In this document: piece after piece, positions 15,654 to 23,554 of the stretch
Position numbering within the stretch: position 1 is the first letter of the stretch
How the letters are laid out: each line of letters opens with the position of its first letter
From: Pseudomonadota bacterium
GTDB taxonomy: Bacteria; Bdellovibrionota; Bacteriovoracia; Bacteriovoracales; Bacteriovoracaceae
Length of the DNA stretch: 64,000 nucleotides
Assembly: GCA_027488375.1 (NCBI GenBank)
Contig: JAIYBW010000004.1
Coordinates: forward strand, 496,001 to 560,000
Direction: 5' to 3'
Notes under the pieces: generated by a model
The model's database searches: none
Told to the model about the DNA's origin: nothing
What the model saw: the letters and a program-made list of their open reading frames with translations, nothing else
Position numbers and translations under genes: made by a program

Positions 15654-16955
15654 TTACTTGATATAGGTCACTCTTATTTGAGATCCTGCAACGGGTATCG
15701 AACCAGTATTAAACTTAATAGACCGTGACTGAGATGAATAAGTATAGTTCTGTGTTTCTACACCATCCACGTAAACTCGGAGTGTTCCAGGGATGGGGTC
15801 ATTAGCAAGGGCAAAACTATCAATGAGATTAATTATATTTCCACTCATATCTGAGAGAATTTGATAGAAATCATTCTGAATATCTGCGACAACTCCTCCT
15901 GTTAAACTGGAGGCTTCTTTGTATCTAGCAGAACCAGTCGTGATACCGTTTTGACAACAATTCGAATTTGTCACATCAACTATAGAGTAAGTTTTAATCA
16001 GACCAGGATTCGTTTTAAAAGATTTTAAATAATTAGTATAAGCTTCGACAGCTTTTGTTGATTGATCCTCTTCATCAGAAATAATCACGACAGCAAGATA
16101 AGCATCAGTTCTTAAAAATGATTGCCCATATTTCTCTAAAAATCCTTCTGAGGCTTCAAGTCCTTTTTCCTTACCAGATCCAGATGTTCCAACTTGAACT
16201 AATGCTTTGAAATCATCCTTAAATTGATCTTGGTTGGCCTTCGCCTTTGCTGAGGTTAATTTGATATCAGATCCATTAACCATTTTCCCTTTTTTAGAGA
16301 GACTGCTGGTATCAGTTGTTGTAATCGCCATTTTAAAATCGACATCTTTTTGGATGAAATCATCAATAAAGGCAGAAAAGTTAGATCCAAGAGCATCTTG
16401 CTCGTCATTCATGGAACCAGAGTTATCGATAATCCAAATGACATCTAATTTTTTAGATTGATTAGAAGTCTGTTGAAACATTTCTTGTCGACATCGAGGT
16501 TCAAGACCAACAGTTGGGTTAGACGCATCTAATCCATCTGGATCATTTCCATGACCATTGTTACAATCCCCAAAGGACCCTCCGCTGGTCCCCCCTGTTG
16601 AACTTCCTGTTGTACCACCAGTGGTTGAGCCTCCTGCTGCTCCCCCAGTTGTAGAACTTCCTGTTGTACCCCCAGTGGTTGAGCCTCCTGCTGCTCCACC
16701 AGTTGTAGAACCTCCTGTAGTCCCCCCAGTGGTTGAGCCTCCTGCTGCTCCACCAGTTGCTGAGCCTCCTGCTGTTCCACCAGTGGTTGAGCCTCCTGCT
16801 GCTCCACCAGTTTCTGAACCTCCTGCTCCGCCATCCGTAGGCTGATCAGTTGGTGTTTCTAAAAATCCTTTTTCATAAAATTCTTCTTTGTTACAGGCCG
16901 AAATTGTGAATGATAAAAATAAAATGAAGGCGAAATTAAAAACTCTGGTCTTCAT
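15654..16955 (-). CDS. VWA-domain lipoprotein, CglB-like surface adhesin candidate
   Basis: A 433-residue lipoprotein. ATG 16955 is chosen over the TTG at 16979 because AGGAG lies about 8 nt upstream and the product then begins with a clean signal peptide and lipobox (LSFTISAC, Cys21). Residues about 40-130 are a Gly/Thr/Ser/Ala repeat linker. A von Willebrand factor A domain follows, with the MIDAS motif DNSGSM and an acidic loop IISDEEDQST. The C-terminus looks like a beta-sandwich. Myxococcus CglB, the outer-membrane adhesin of gliding, is also a VWA lipoprotein. Here the gene heads the barrel/TPR unit next to motor genes, which supports an adhesin role. That role is inference; the domains are visible. 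Confidence 0.82.
   Translation of the reverse strand: MKTRVFNFAFILFLSFTISACNKEEFYEKGFLETPTDQPTDGGAGGSETGGAAGGSTTGGTAGGSATGGAAGGSTTGGTTGGSTTGGAAGGSTTGGTTGSSTTGGAAGGSTTGGTTGSSTGGTSGGSFGDCNNGHGNDPDGLDASNPTVGLEPRCRQEMFQQTSNQSKKLDVIWIIDNSGSMNDEQDALGSNFSAFIDDFIQKDVDFKMAITTTDTSSLSKKGKMVNGSDIKLTSAKAKANQDQFKDDFKALVQVGTSGSGKEKGLEASEGFLEKYGQSFLRTDAYLAVVIISDEEDQSTKAVEAYTNYLKSFKTNPGLIKTYSIVDVTNSNCCQNGITTGSARYKEASSLTGGVVADIQNDFYQILSDMSGNIINLIDSFALANDPIPGTLRVYVDGVETQNYTYSSQSRSIKFNTGSIPVAGSQIRVTYIK
16573..16836 (-). repeat. In-gene tandem repeat of about 30 bp encoding a Gly/Thr-rich linker
   Basis: About eight or nine imperfect copies of a 30-bp unit encode GGSTTGGAAG-type decapeptides. Units differ mainly at one or two codons (TAG, TTG or AAG triplet residues, and SS for GS). 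The repeat keeps all three minus-strand frames and one plus-strand frame open, so spurious long frames appear here. It forms a flexible spacer between the lipid anchor and the VWA domain. Copy number probably varies between strains. Confidence 0.85.
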
Positions 16956-17056
16956 GACTAGACTCCTATTGGAGCGCAAGTAAAGACAATAAATCCTAAT
17001 TAAGAATCATCAACACTGATAACTCTGTAAGAGTGATCTATTGCGCCTGCGGTTTT

Positions 17057-17166
17057 ATTTCGATCTTGGAATCAACAAACGTGCAACTTGAATAAACGTC
17101 CAACAACAAAATCGAAAATACAGATTTGAATGTTGGTCATTCTACGCGCCTCGTAAAAGTTTTCAA
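17057..17166 (-). promoter_or_regulatory. Conserved stem-loop leader element, copy B, with TTGAAA/TAGAAT promoter
   Basis: On the minus strand TTGAAA (17161-17166) stands 16 bp from TAGAAT (17139-17144), a good sigma-70-like promoter. As in copy A, the -10 box is flanked by GGCG-rich sequence and overlaps GAATG/CATTC (17128-17142). Downstream, a shorter stem (TTTCGAT 17058-17064 with ATCGAAA 17111-17117) encloses the 37-nt conserved block 17071-17107. It leads to the VWA lipoprotein gene about 100 bp further on. I see nothing else recognisable in the 16980-17338 gap apart from the rlmN promoter at its far end. Confidence 0.6.
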
Positions 17167-17303
17167 TACTATTTTTTAAGCTAAATTTAACTTCACCACG
17201 AAATGTAACTATTTAGAAAGACCATAGACAAGATTAAGAGGCGCTAGAAAATATTGATCACCAAAAGTTTTTGCCATAGTCCTTTTAAAGATAAAACATT
17301 GAA

Positions 17304-17332
17304 ATGACACACTTAAGAACTTAAGTTATAAA
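17304..17332 (+). promoter_or_regulatory. Promoter of rlmN, apparently leaderless
   Basis: ATGACA (17304-17309) and TATAAA (17327-17332) are separated by exactly 17 bp and each matches the sigma-70 consensus at 5 of 6 positions. The rlmN ATG begins 7 nt after the last base of the -10 box, where transcription should start. No Shine-Dalgarno sequence is present. The mRNA is therefore predicted to begin at or next to the start codon. Confidence 0.6.
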
Positions 17333-17338
17333 GAATAT

Positions 17339-18379
17339 ATGACCACAAGTTCAGCCTATAACCTATCTCAGCTTGAGTGGAAGTCATTTTTCAAACTCCA
17401 TAATCTATCTGAAAATTTAGTCCCCTATTGGACTGATGGGCTTTATAAAAATCGTTCTTTATGGAAAGAACATATTTCACCAGCACAAATTGATTTAATT
17501 CAAAATCACTACCAATTAAATTTACCAGTCATTAGTAAAATTCTTGAATCAAATGATGGAACCTATAAATTCCAAGTCCGATTTCATGATGGATTAGAAG
17601 TTGAATCCGTTCTCATACCATTTCATAAAAAATATACTATTTGTCTTTCAACACAAGTAGGCTGTGCCATGAATTGCAGCTTCTGCTTTACTGGCACTCA
17701 AGGCCTTAAACGAAACTTAGAGGCCGGAGAGATTGTTGGCCAGTATCTTCTCCTCAAGAATTGGTTACTGACAAAAAATCCAAATTCACTTTTACCAAGT
17801 ATTGTTTTTATGGGACAGGGTGAACCACTCCATAATTTCAATCAAGTCAAAAAAGCTATTGAGATCATTAATGATCCCAAATTGATTGGAGTTGGTAAGC
17901 GACAAATGACTCTTTCAACAGTCGGATATCTGCCAGGGATGCAATCTCTTAAAGAAATTCCACAAATTAATTTTGCCCTTAGCTTACACTCACCTTTTGA
18001 CGATGAAAGGCAACTCCTTATACCTGTCAATCAGCGCTACCCTATTGATGAAGTTTTAAAAAAATTCGATGATCTTACTTTTTTAAAAAGGCAGTTCCTT
18101 ACAATAGAGTATCTCTTAATTAAAAATTTCAACATGACAGAAAAGCACGCGGAAGCTCTTCAAGCAAAGTTTTACAACAAAAAAATCATCATTAACCTTA
18201 TCCCATTTAATCCATTCCCTGGAACAAAATGGGAAAGACCAAATCTTGATGAAATAGAAAATTTTAAAAATCTCCTGGTCGAGAAAAAATTAAGAGTCAT
18301 GGTGAGGAGAACTAAAGGGGATGATATTTTAGCTGCTTGCGGCCAACTCAAAATTAATCCTATGGTGAAAAATTTATGA
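17339..18379 (+). CDS. rlmN: 23S rRNA (adenine2503-C2)-methyltransferase, radical SAM
   Basis: A 346-residue dual-specificity RNA methyltransferase that methylates A2503 of 23S rRNA, and usually A37 of some tRNAs, at C2. The radical-SAM cluster motif is CAMNCSFC (about residues 111-118), followed by GTQG and by FMGQGEPLHN, which binds SAM. The catalytic cysteine near the C-terminus is in GDDILAACGQL. The length is typical. The start at 17339 lacks a ribosome site but follows a near-consensus promoter. It overlaps tcdA by 4 bp (ATGA), so the two are co-translated with the small DUF1232 gene. Confidence 0.96.
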   Translation: MTTSSAYNLSQLEWKSFFKLHNLSENLVPYWTDGLYKNRSLWKEHISPAQIDLIQNHYQLNLPVISKILESNDGTYKFQVRFHDGLEVESVLIPFHKKYTICLSTQVGCAMNCSFCFTGTQGLKRNLEAGEIVGQYLLLKNWLLTKNPNSLLPSIVFMGQGEPLHNFNQVKKAIEIINDPKLIGVGKRQMTLSTVGYLPGMQSLKEIPQINFALSLHSPFDDERQLLIPVNQRYPIDEVLKKFDDLTFLKRQFLTIEYLLIKNFNMTEKHAEALQAKFYNKKIIINLIPFNPFPGTKWERPNLDEIENFKNLLVEKKLRVMVRRTKGDDILAACGQLKINPMVKNL

Positions 18380-19149
18380 TGAATGATGATTTTGGTGCTC
18401 GTTTTGGTGGCATCTCTAGAGTTTATGGTATCAAAGGAATGGATAAAATACGCCAATCAAAGATTCTTATTATCGGGATCGGAGGTGTTGGATCTTGGGT
18501 AGCAGAAGCCCTAGCAAGAACGGGTATTGGTCATCAAACTCTCGTGGATCTAGATGATCTCTGCGTGACAAACATTAATCGACAAATTCATGCCTTAAAT
18601 GGAACTGTTGGAAAATTTAAAGTCGATGTCATGAGAGATAGGATTTTAGAAATTAACCCTTATTGCGAGATCGACACGAAACAATCTTTTTTCAGTCCTA
18701 AAAATTTGGATTCCATCTTTGATAAGAAATATGACTTTGTCGTTGATGCTTGTGATGATTTTACAAATAAGTGTTTCCTCATTGATTATTGCCGAAAAAA
18801 TCAAATCCCATTAGTTGTGATGGGCGGGGCGGGCGGAAAAACCGATCCATCTCAAATTCAAGTTACAGATATGTCGACTTCATCAAATGATAGACTACTT
18901 GCCCGCTTGCGAAAGAAACTAAGACAAGACTTTTCATTTCCTGGAGAAAATGAAGCTCCATTTGGTGTTTGGTCAGTGTGGTCCCGTGAAAGGGCGGTCT
19001 ATCCGACTCCTGATGGGTGTATCACATTTAAACCACCGGGGATGGCAAAAAATATGGATTGCTCAGAAGGGTTTGGCTCAGTTAGTTTTGTTACAGGAGC
19101 GTTTGCATTTGCAGCGACTTCTCTTGTTATCAGAGAGATTACAAAGTGA
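18376..19149 (+). CDS. tcdA: tRNA threonylcarbamoyladenosine dehydratase (TcdA/CsdL)
   Basis: A 257-residue ThiF/MoeB/E1-like enzyme that cyclises t6A37 of tRNA to ct6A with ATP. The nucleotide-binding motif GIGGVGSWVAEALARTGIG is at about residues 35-53. The Arg finger is in NINRQIHAL, and the C-terminal CSEGFGSVSFVTGAFAF is typical of TcdA. It has no zinc-binding CxxC pairs, unlike ThiF or MoeB, which supports the TcdA assignment. It is translationally coupled to rlmN (ATGA overlap) and to the following gene (GTGA overlap), giving a small RNA-modification unit. Confidence 0.93.
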   Translation: MMNDDFGARFGGISRVYGIKGMDKIRQSKILIIGIGGVGSWVAEALARTGIGHQTLVDLDDLCVTNINRQIHALNGTVGKFKVDVMRDRILEINPYCEIDTKQSFFSPKNLDSIFDKKYDFVVDACDDFTNKCFLIDYCRKNQIPLVVMGGAGGKTDPSQIQVTDMSTSSNDRLLARLRKKLRQDFSFPGENEAPFGVWSVWSRERAVYPTPDGCITFKPPGMAKNMDCSEGFGSVSFVTGAFAFAATSLVIREITK

Positions 19150-19493
19150 ATTTTTTATCTCAATTGAAAGAGTTCATTCAAAATCTTGCCAAAGATCAAA
19201 GGATTCCATCCCGTGATAAAAAATTAATTCTCATTCTTGCTTTCCTTCTTGTATCACCGTTTGATTTCATCCCTGATTGGGTCCCTTTTTTTGGACTTTT
19301 AGATGACTTTTTAATACTAGCGATTCTTTTTAACTATTTTTTTAATGTTTTAGATTCCCGACTTATGCTCTCACATTATCCATGGAGTATGAAAAGCTAT
19401 TCACGTTTAAGAGCAATAAGCAACTTGCTTGGAATTTTAGTCCCAAGGATTGTGAAAAAAAATATTTGGAAATATAAAGCAGATCCCTATTAA
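19146..19493 (+). CDS. DUF1232 (YkvA-type) small membrane protein
   Basis: A 115-residue protein with a GTG start that overlaps the tcdA stop as GTGA. The core LAFLLVSPFDFIPDWVPFFGLLDDFLI is the DUF1232 signature: a hydrophobic helix, the SPxDxIPD motif and a second hydrophobic helix. Family members are membrane-associated and uncharacterised. The tail is basic (LVPRIVKKNIWKYKADPY). It is probably only a co-transcribed passenger of rlmN-tcdA. Its 3' end overlaps the convergent gene at 19490 by 4 bp. Confidence 0.85.
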   Translation: MNFLSQLKEFIQNLAKDQRIPSRDKKLILILAFLLVSPFDFIPDWVPFFGLLDDFLILAILFNYFFNVLDSRLMLSHYPWSMKSYSRLRAISNLLGILVPRIVKKNIWKYKADPY

Positions 19494-19834
19494 TTTTTGT
19501 ATTCTGGAACGATTTTCCCAATGTCATTTTGAATCTGTTTAAATTGAGCACTATCGAGATCAATACCTTTAACTTCTTCAATTTTATTTTCAGATTGAAC
19601 ATTCGCAGACGCAGGAGATCTTTTGGCAATTCCTTCCGCCTGTTTATTTATAGCTGACCATTGACTAGGTGAGAGATTTAACATTCTTGCTTTAGCTTTT
19701 TCGGCTTCAACCTTAGATATGACCTTTTGCTCAACCATTTGATCTAACATAGATGTCACATGTTCAGGTGAAACTTCAGCCTTCAAATTTTGAGATAAGA
19801 CTAAACAAATTGATAAAGACAGAATGAATTTCAT
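19490..19834 (-). CDS. Small secreted hypothetical protein
   Basis: A 114-residue exported protein. ATG 19834 is preferred to an upstream non-ATG start because it gives a clean signal peptide (MKFILSLSICLVLSQNLKA) with AGGTCC a few bases upstream. The mature part is helical: EHVTSMLDQMVEQKVISKVEAEKAKARM, then SPSQWSAINKQAEGIA. It looks like a short helical bundle ending in a polar tail. No family is recognised. A possible role as periplasmic chaperone or inhibitor would be a guess. It stands alone, convergent with the DUF1232 gene. Confidence 0.65.
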   Translation of the reverse strand: MKFILSLSICLVLSQNLKAEVSPEHVTSMLDQMVEQKVISKVEAEKAKARMLNLSPSQWSAINKQAEGIAKRSPASANVQSENKIEEVKGIDLDSAQFKQIQNDIGKIVPEYKN

Positions 19835-19924
19835 GCAGGACCTCGCTAACACTTTTATCGGCGAGATTCCTGGGAGTCTTAAAATCTTTTTAGGATATGT
19901 CTAATTACAGCAACTTAAGATGCA

Positions 19925-20401
19925 CTACAGGAAGGATATAACCTGATAGTTTCTGTTTTCTTTTGGTGTTTCTACCTCGAACTGCTCCCCTACTTTTAGT
20001 CCAAGGAGTGCCGAGCCGAGGGGAGAAAAAACAGAGACAACTAAAACTGGCGTATTGTTCACTGATAGAAGAGTTCCTCCCGAAGTTGGAATGAGAAAGT
20101 AGTTTTTCTCATGCTCTAAATATTTGAGTTGAACTAAACTACCTATACAGACTTCAGAGGACTTCGAGGCAAGATCAAGGTCGACTTCTTCAAGCATTTG
20201 AATTTCTAATTTTAAATCTTCGACTCTTTTTGCTTCAGCTGAAGCAAGATAAGATGCCTCAAGTGCACGTGTATCATATTTGCTCTCTGCTTTGAATTCT
20301 TGATCTGTGGCAAATTCACGGTTGGCCTTAGACGCGGACTCTAAGGCCGAGAGCTCGGTCTTCATTTTACCAATGAGTTCATTTAATATTGCTTGTTTCA
20401 A
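19925..20401 (-). CDS. GreA/GreB-family transcription factor-like protein
   Basis: A 158-residue protein with the layout of Gre factors. An N-terminal coiled coil covers about residues 1-75 (LIGKMKTELSALESASKANRE, AEAKRVEDLKLEIQMLEEVDL). A C-terminal FKBP-like domain contains SPLGSALLGLKVGEQFEVETP, the Gre C-terminal signature. The coiled coil carries acidic residues at its turn but is divergent from E. coli GreA, so RNA-cleavage stimulation is not assured. The start is TTG at 20401, immediately after the stop of the YchJ-like gene; an internal ATG at Met13 is the alternative. It probably binds the RNA polymerase secondary channel. Confidence 0.8.
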   Translation of the reverse strand: MKQAILNELIGKMKTELSALESASKANREFATDQEFKAESKYDTRALEASYLASAEAKRVEDLKLEIQMLEEVDLDLASKSSEVCIGSLVQLKYLEHEKNYFLIPTSGGTLLSVNNTPVLVVSVFSPLGSALLGLKVGEQFEVETPKENRNYQVISFL

Positions 20402-20908
20402 TTAGGCACCATGACATTTTTTAAATTTCTTACCAGAACCACAATGGCATGGATCATTTCTTCCAACTTTAGGCTCCATTCTTTTAACTGGTTGAGCGCC
20501 ATGTATATTACCATCTTTGAACTTCCAATCTCCATTCTGCTTTTGAAATGAAGATGTTTCATGGTGCTTTAATTCAGTACCAGAAGTGCGATCTTTATAA
20601 TGAGCAATAAATTCAACAACACCTGAATCATCTTCAGACTGGCCCTTGCGAGTTGATTTAATTTCTAGTCCTTGCCATTCAGATCCCTCGGCCCACTTGA
20701 GTGCTTCTTCTTTATTGAAAACTTCGTGCTTCTCATTTAGTTGAGTCTTATCAATATAGTCCATATCTTTCATCACATAAGCCGAGTAACGTGATCTCAT
20801 CATTTGCTCAGCAGTTTGAGCTTTTTTAGAGCCTTGAAGTAAAGGGCCACAACAATTTTCAAAACTTATTTTTTGAGTCTCTAAAACTCGACAAGGGCAA
20901 TTTGACAT
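20402..20908 (-). CDS. ychJ: YchJ-family (UPF0225) protein with SEC-C zinc motif
   Basis: A 168-residue cytoplasmic protein. The N-terminus has the YchJ cysteine set (CPCR, then CCGPLLQG, a metal-binding SEC-C-like motif), followed by [20 protein letters not shown], highly typical of YchJ, and an NTF2-like body. The C-terminus carries a full SEC-C motif, [18 protein letters not shown], which binds zinc and in SecA contacts SecB or ribosomes. The function of the family is not established. GGAGAG stands before the ATG. The next gene starts directly at its stop, so the two form a unit. Confidence 0.88.
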   Translation of the reverse strand: MSNCPCRVLETQKISFENCCGPLLQGSKKAQTAEQMMRSRYSAYVMKDMDYIDKTQLNEKHEVFNKEEALKWAEGSEWQGLEIKSTRKGQSEDDSGVVEFIAHYKDRTSGTELKHHETSSFQKQNGDWKFKDGNIHGAQPVKRMEPKVGRNDPCHCGSGKKFKKCHGA

Positions 20909-20959
20909 ATGTCTCTCCTATGAATTTCCTTATTATCAAGGTAAGATGCTAAATATTCA

Positions 20960-23257
20960 ATGCAAGATAAGAAAATTCCTCTTCCAATTGATTTATACCT
21001 TGAAGATATCTTAAATAAGATACAGGTTTTCTCAACTATACTGGTGAAAGCCTCTCCCGGATCAGGTAAAACTACTCGACTTCCTTGGGCCATAGCAGAA
21101 AAATCTTTGAATAAAGTCGTGGTATTAGAGCCGAGGCGACTAGCGGCCAAACTGGCAGCCGAGCGTATCGCCTACGAAGAAAATATTAAATTGGGTTCGG
21201 AAGTTGGTTACCATTTTAGATTTGATAAAAATCTTTCGGAACAATCCAAACTTATTTTTTATACTGAGGGAACATTTCTAAAAAAACTAAAATCAGATCC
21301 TAGGTTAATAGACATTGATATCGTCATCCTTGATGAATTCCATGAAAGACATATTGAAACAGATCTTGTGCTTGCCTACCTAAGAGGTCTACAAAAACAA
21401 CGAACTAACCTCAAAATAGTTCTCATGTCCGCAACACTTGATGAACAACTCGTAAAAAACTTTGAAAATTCGACCATTATTTCGATTGATGTTCCAGTCT
21501 TTCCAGTTGAAGTGACCTACTTACCAAATCAGCCGAGCATTCTTAACCAAAGCTTGGAATTAAAAATAAAAAAAGCACTTGAAGAAATTCCAAATTCATT
21601 TGATGTGCTTATTTTCTTGCCAGGAATGAGAGAAATTTTAAACATTCAATCCTACCTTGGAGATAAATACGGATCAATCGCTATACTCCACTCTGAAATT
21701 TCAAAAGAAGAACAAGAATTTGCTCTGGGACCCTGCTCAAAGAGAAAAATAATTTTAGCATCAAACATTGCAGAGAGTTCAATCACTATTCCTGGAATAA
21801 AAGCCGTTATCGATAGCGGCATCCAAAGAGAAGCTCATTATTCACCATGGAATGGTCTCAAGACTATTGAAGACAGACCTGCAACGAAGGCAGCGGCCAT
21901 CCAACGTGCTGGTCGAGCGGGACGGACTCATGCCGGCATGGCCTATCGTTTATACTCAAAACAAGACTATGAAAGCCGTGAAGATCATCAACTCCCAGAA
22001 ATTTACAAAGCTGATTTAACTGATACATTTATCACCACGAAGCAGCTAAATACCGATCTCATCTGGCCAACTCCCATTCCTCTGGATCGTTGGGAAAAGG
22101 CCCAAAACTTATGCTATCTCTTAGGTCTGATTAATGAAAATGATGTCATCACTTCGTTGCTAGAAAAAACAGAAAAATATCCTTTAGATAAAAAAATTGC
22201 GAGAATACTTCTCGAGGGAGAAGGTGCCAAACTTAGTGAGAAGAAAAAACTTCTCAACTTTATTTGTGAAACTCTTGAACGAGATACTTCAGGTAAATTG
22301 AGACAAAGACTAAGTTTTTATCTCAATCAAGAAGGTGACAAAAATGTTACCTGGGAGCAATGCCTTCTTTCAGGTTTCATAGATCAAGTTGCGAAATATA
22401 GATCAAAGCAAAATGACTTCATTCATTTCTCTGGAAAAATTATAAAACCTCACTCTGGTCTTAAAAATCTAAATGAGGGATTCTATCTCATATTGAACAT
22501 AACTCAGCGCCAAGAGGCTTTAATCGTTGTTGCGATCGAGGAAGATTGGTTATTTGAGCACACACCTTTTCCCTTTAAAGATGAAGAAATCATCACGGCA
22601 ACGCCTCAATTTTCGCTAAAGTCTGTGACAAAACTTGGAAGCATCGTTATCGATGAAAAAACATCAATTTTAAAGCACTCAAATCTAACAGAAAAAATTA
22701 AATCTAAGCTGAGTGAAACCTCACTGAATTACTTTACGGAAAGATGGAATGATTGGACGAGTACAGAATCCTACAATCGATATCATCTCTGGAAAAAATT
22801 AAATGGTGAACAAGAACTCAATACACCAGACTTTTGGGATTATATTAACTTTAATGGAGAGCTCAATTGGGATGGATTAGAGGATTATTTTAAGTCTCTT
22901 ACTCTAGATCATGAACTTGAAGATAAGCTTCCCTCTCAGCTCAATGTAGGGGGAAAAAGAAATCTTAAAGTCCACTATCCCTATAATCAGAATCCATATC
23001 TCGAGGCTCCAATACAGGAGTTTTATGGACTGAGTGAAACTCCGAAGATATGCCAGGGAAAAATTGTTCTCATTTTAAAACTCATAGGGCCTCATAAAAG
23101 ACCACTTCAAGTGACTTCTGATCTTGAAGGATTCTGGAAAAAAACTTATCAAGAAATGCTAAAAGAGTTTAAGAGAGAATATCCAAGGCACTACTGGCCT
23201 GAGAATCCAAAAGAGGCCAGGCCAATTCTTCTCAAAAGACATCTTGAAGAAAGTTAA
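20960..23257 (+). CDS. hrpB: ATP-dependent helicase HrpB
   Basis: A 765-residue DEAH-box helicase. Walker A is SPGSGKTTRLPWA near residue 35, motif II is LDEFHERH near 118 (DEFH, as usual in HrpB), motif III is LMSATLD, and motif VI is QRAGRAGRT near 315. The C-terminal half has the HrpB-specific domain with LNVGGKRNLKVHYPYNQNPYLEAPIQEFYG, which separates HrpB from HrpA. The exact RNA role is not settled, and in enterobacteria deletion has little effect. It is divergent from the YchJ-like gene by 50 bp and overlaps the tail of the DUF1653 gene by 4 bp. Confidence 0.95.
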   Translation: MQDKKIPLPIDLYLEDILNKIQVFSTILVKASPGSGKTTRLPWAIAEKSLNKVVVLEPRRLAAKLAAERIAYEENIKLGSEVGYHFRFDKNLSEQSKLIFYTEGTFLKKLKSDPRLIDIDIVILDEFHERHIETDLVLAYLRGLQKQRTNLKIVLMSATLDEQLVKNFENSTIISIDVPVFPVEVTYLPNQPSILNQSLELKIKKALEEIPNSFDVLIFLPGMREILNIQSYLGDKYGSIAILHSEISKEEQEFALGPCSKRKIILASNIAESSITIPGIKAVIDSGIQREAHYSPWNGLKTIEDRPATKAAAIQRAGRAGRTHAGMAYRLYSKQDYESREDHQLPEIYKADLTDTFITTKQLNTDLIWPTPIPLDRWEKAQNLCYLLGLINENDVITSLLEKTEKYPLDKKIARILLEGEGAKLSEKKKLLNFICETLERDTSGKLRQRLSFYLNQEGDKNVTWEQCLLSGFIDQVAKYRSKQNDFIHFSGKIIKPHSGLKNLNEGFYLILNITQRQEALIVVAIEEDWLFEHTPFPFKDEEIITATPQFSLKSVTKLGSIVIDEKTSILKHSNLTEKIKSKLSETSLNYFTERWNDWTSTESYNRYHLWKKLNGEQELNTPDFWDYINFNGELNWDGLEDYFKSLTLDHELEDKLPSQLNVGGKRNLKVHYPYNQNPYLEAPIQEFYGLSETPKICQGKIVLILKLIGPHKRPLQVTSDLEGFWKKTYQEMLKEFKREYPRHYWPENPKEARPILLKRHLEES

Positions 23258-23502
23258 AGTCGCTGAGACCCCTTCTGGTCACCAATATATTTAAAACGCG
23301 CAACTATCTTTCCTTCAATTTCAATATTCTCTAAAAACATTCTAAGAGGTCTAACCCAAAAGCTTGCCTCCTGATTTTCGTAAAGACATTGATAATACAC
23401 CATCCATTCTAGAGTTTCTGAATGTTTGGCGAGATTGATAACGAGATAGTTCTTCCCTTTATAATGCTGGTACAAACCACCTATTTTTATTTCATGATCC
23501 AA
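23254..23502 (-). CDS. DUF1653 small protein
   Basis: An 82-residue protein of the DUF1653 family, recognised by GGLYQHYKGKNYLVINLAKHSE, VYYQCLYEN, FWVRPLRMFLE and the terminal RFKYI. The frame stays open upstream through the terminator hairpin at 23523-23541, but an RNA start there is implausible. The TTG at 23502 has AGGGGA 6 nt upstream and begins just before the conserved domain, so I take it as the start. The family is a small beta-barrel of unknown function. Tail-to-tail overlap with hrpB is 4 bp. Confidence 0.85.
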   Translation of the reverse strand: MDHEIKIGGLYQHYKGKNYLVINLAKHSETLEWMVYYQCLYENQEASFWVRPLRMFLENIEIEGKIVARFKYIGDQKGSQRL

Positions 23503-23514
23503 TGACTTTCCCCT

Positions 23515-23541
23515 AAAAAAAAAGCCCCGCAAAGCGGGGCT
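23515..23541 (-). terminator. Rho-independent terminator after the GST gene
   Basis: A perfect 8-bp stem (AGCCCCGC with GCGGGGCT, 3-nt loop, 23523-23541) is followed in the minus direction by nine T residues (plus-strand A-run 23515-23523). It begins about 14 bp after the stop codon of the glutathione transferase gene and separates it from the DUF1653 gene. Confidence 0.93.
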
Positions 23542-23554
23542 AGAATTACTTTAG

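Noticed and set aside
16558..16845. Long Pro/Val-rich plus-strand frame and a Gln/Glu-rich minus-strand frame over the VWA linker
   Set aside because: Both arise because the 30-bp repeat is in multiples of three; the lipoprotein frame alone carries a signal peptide and domains.
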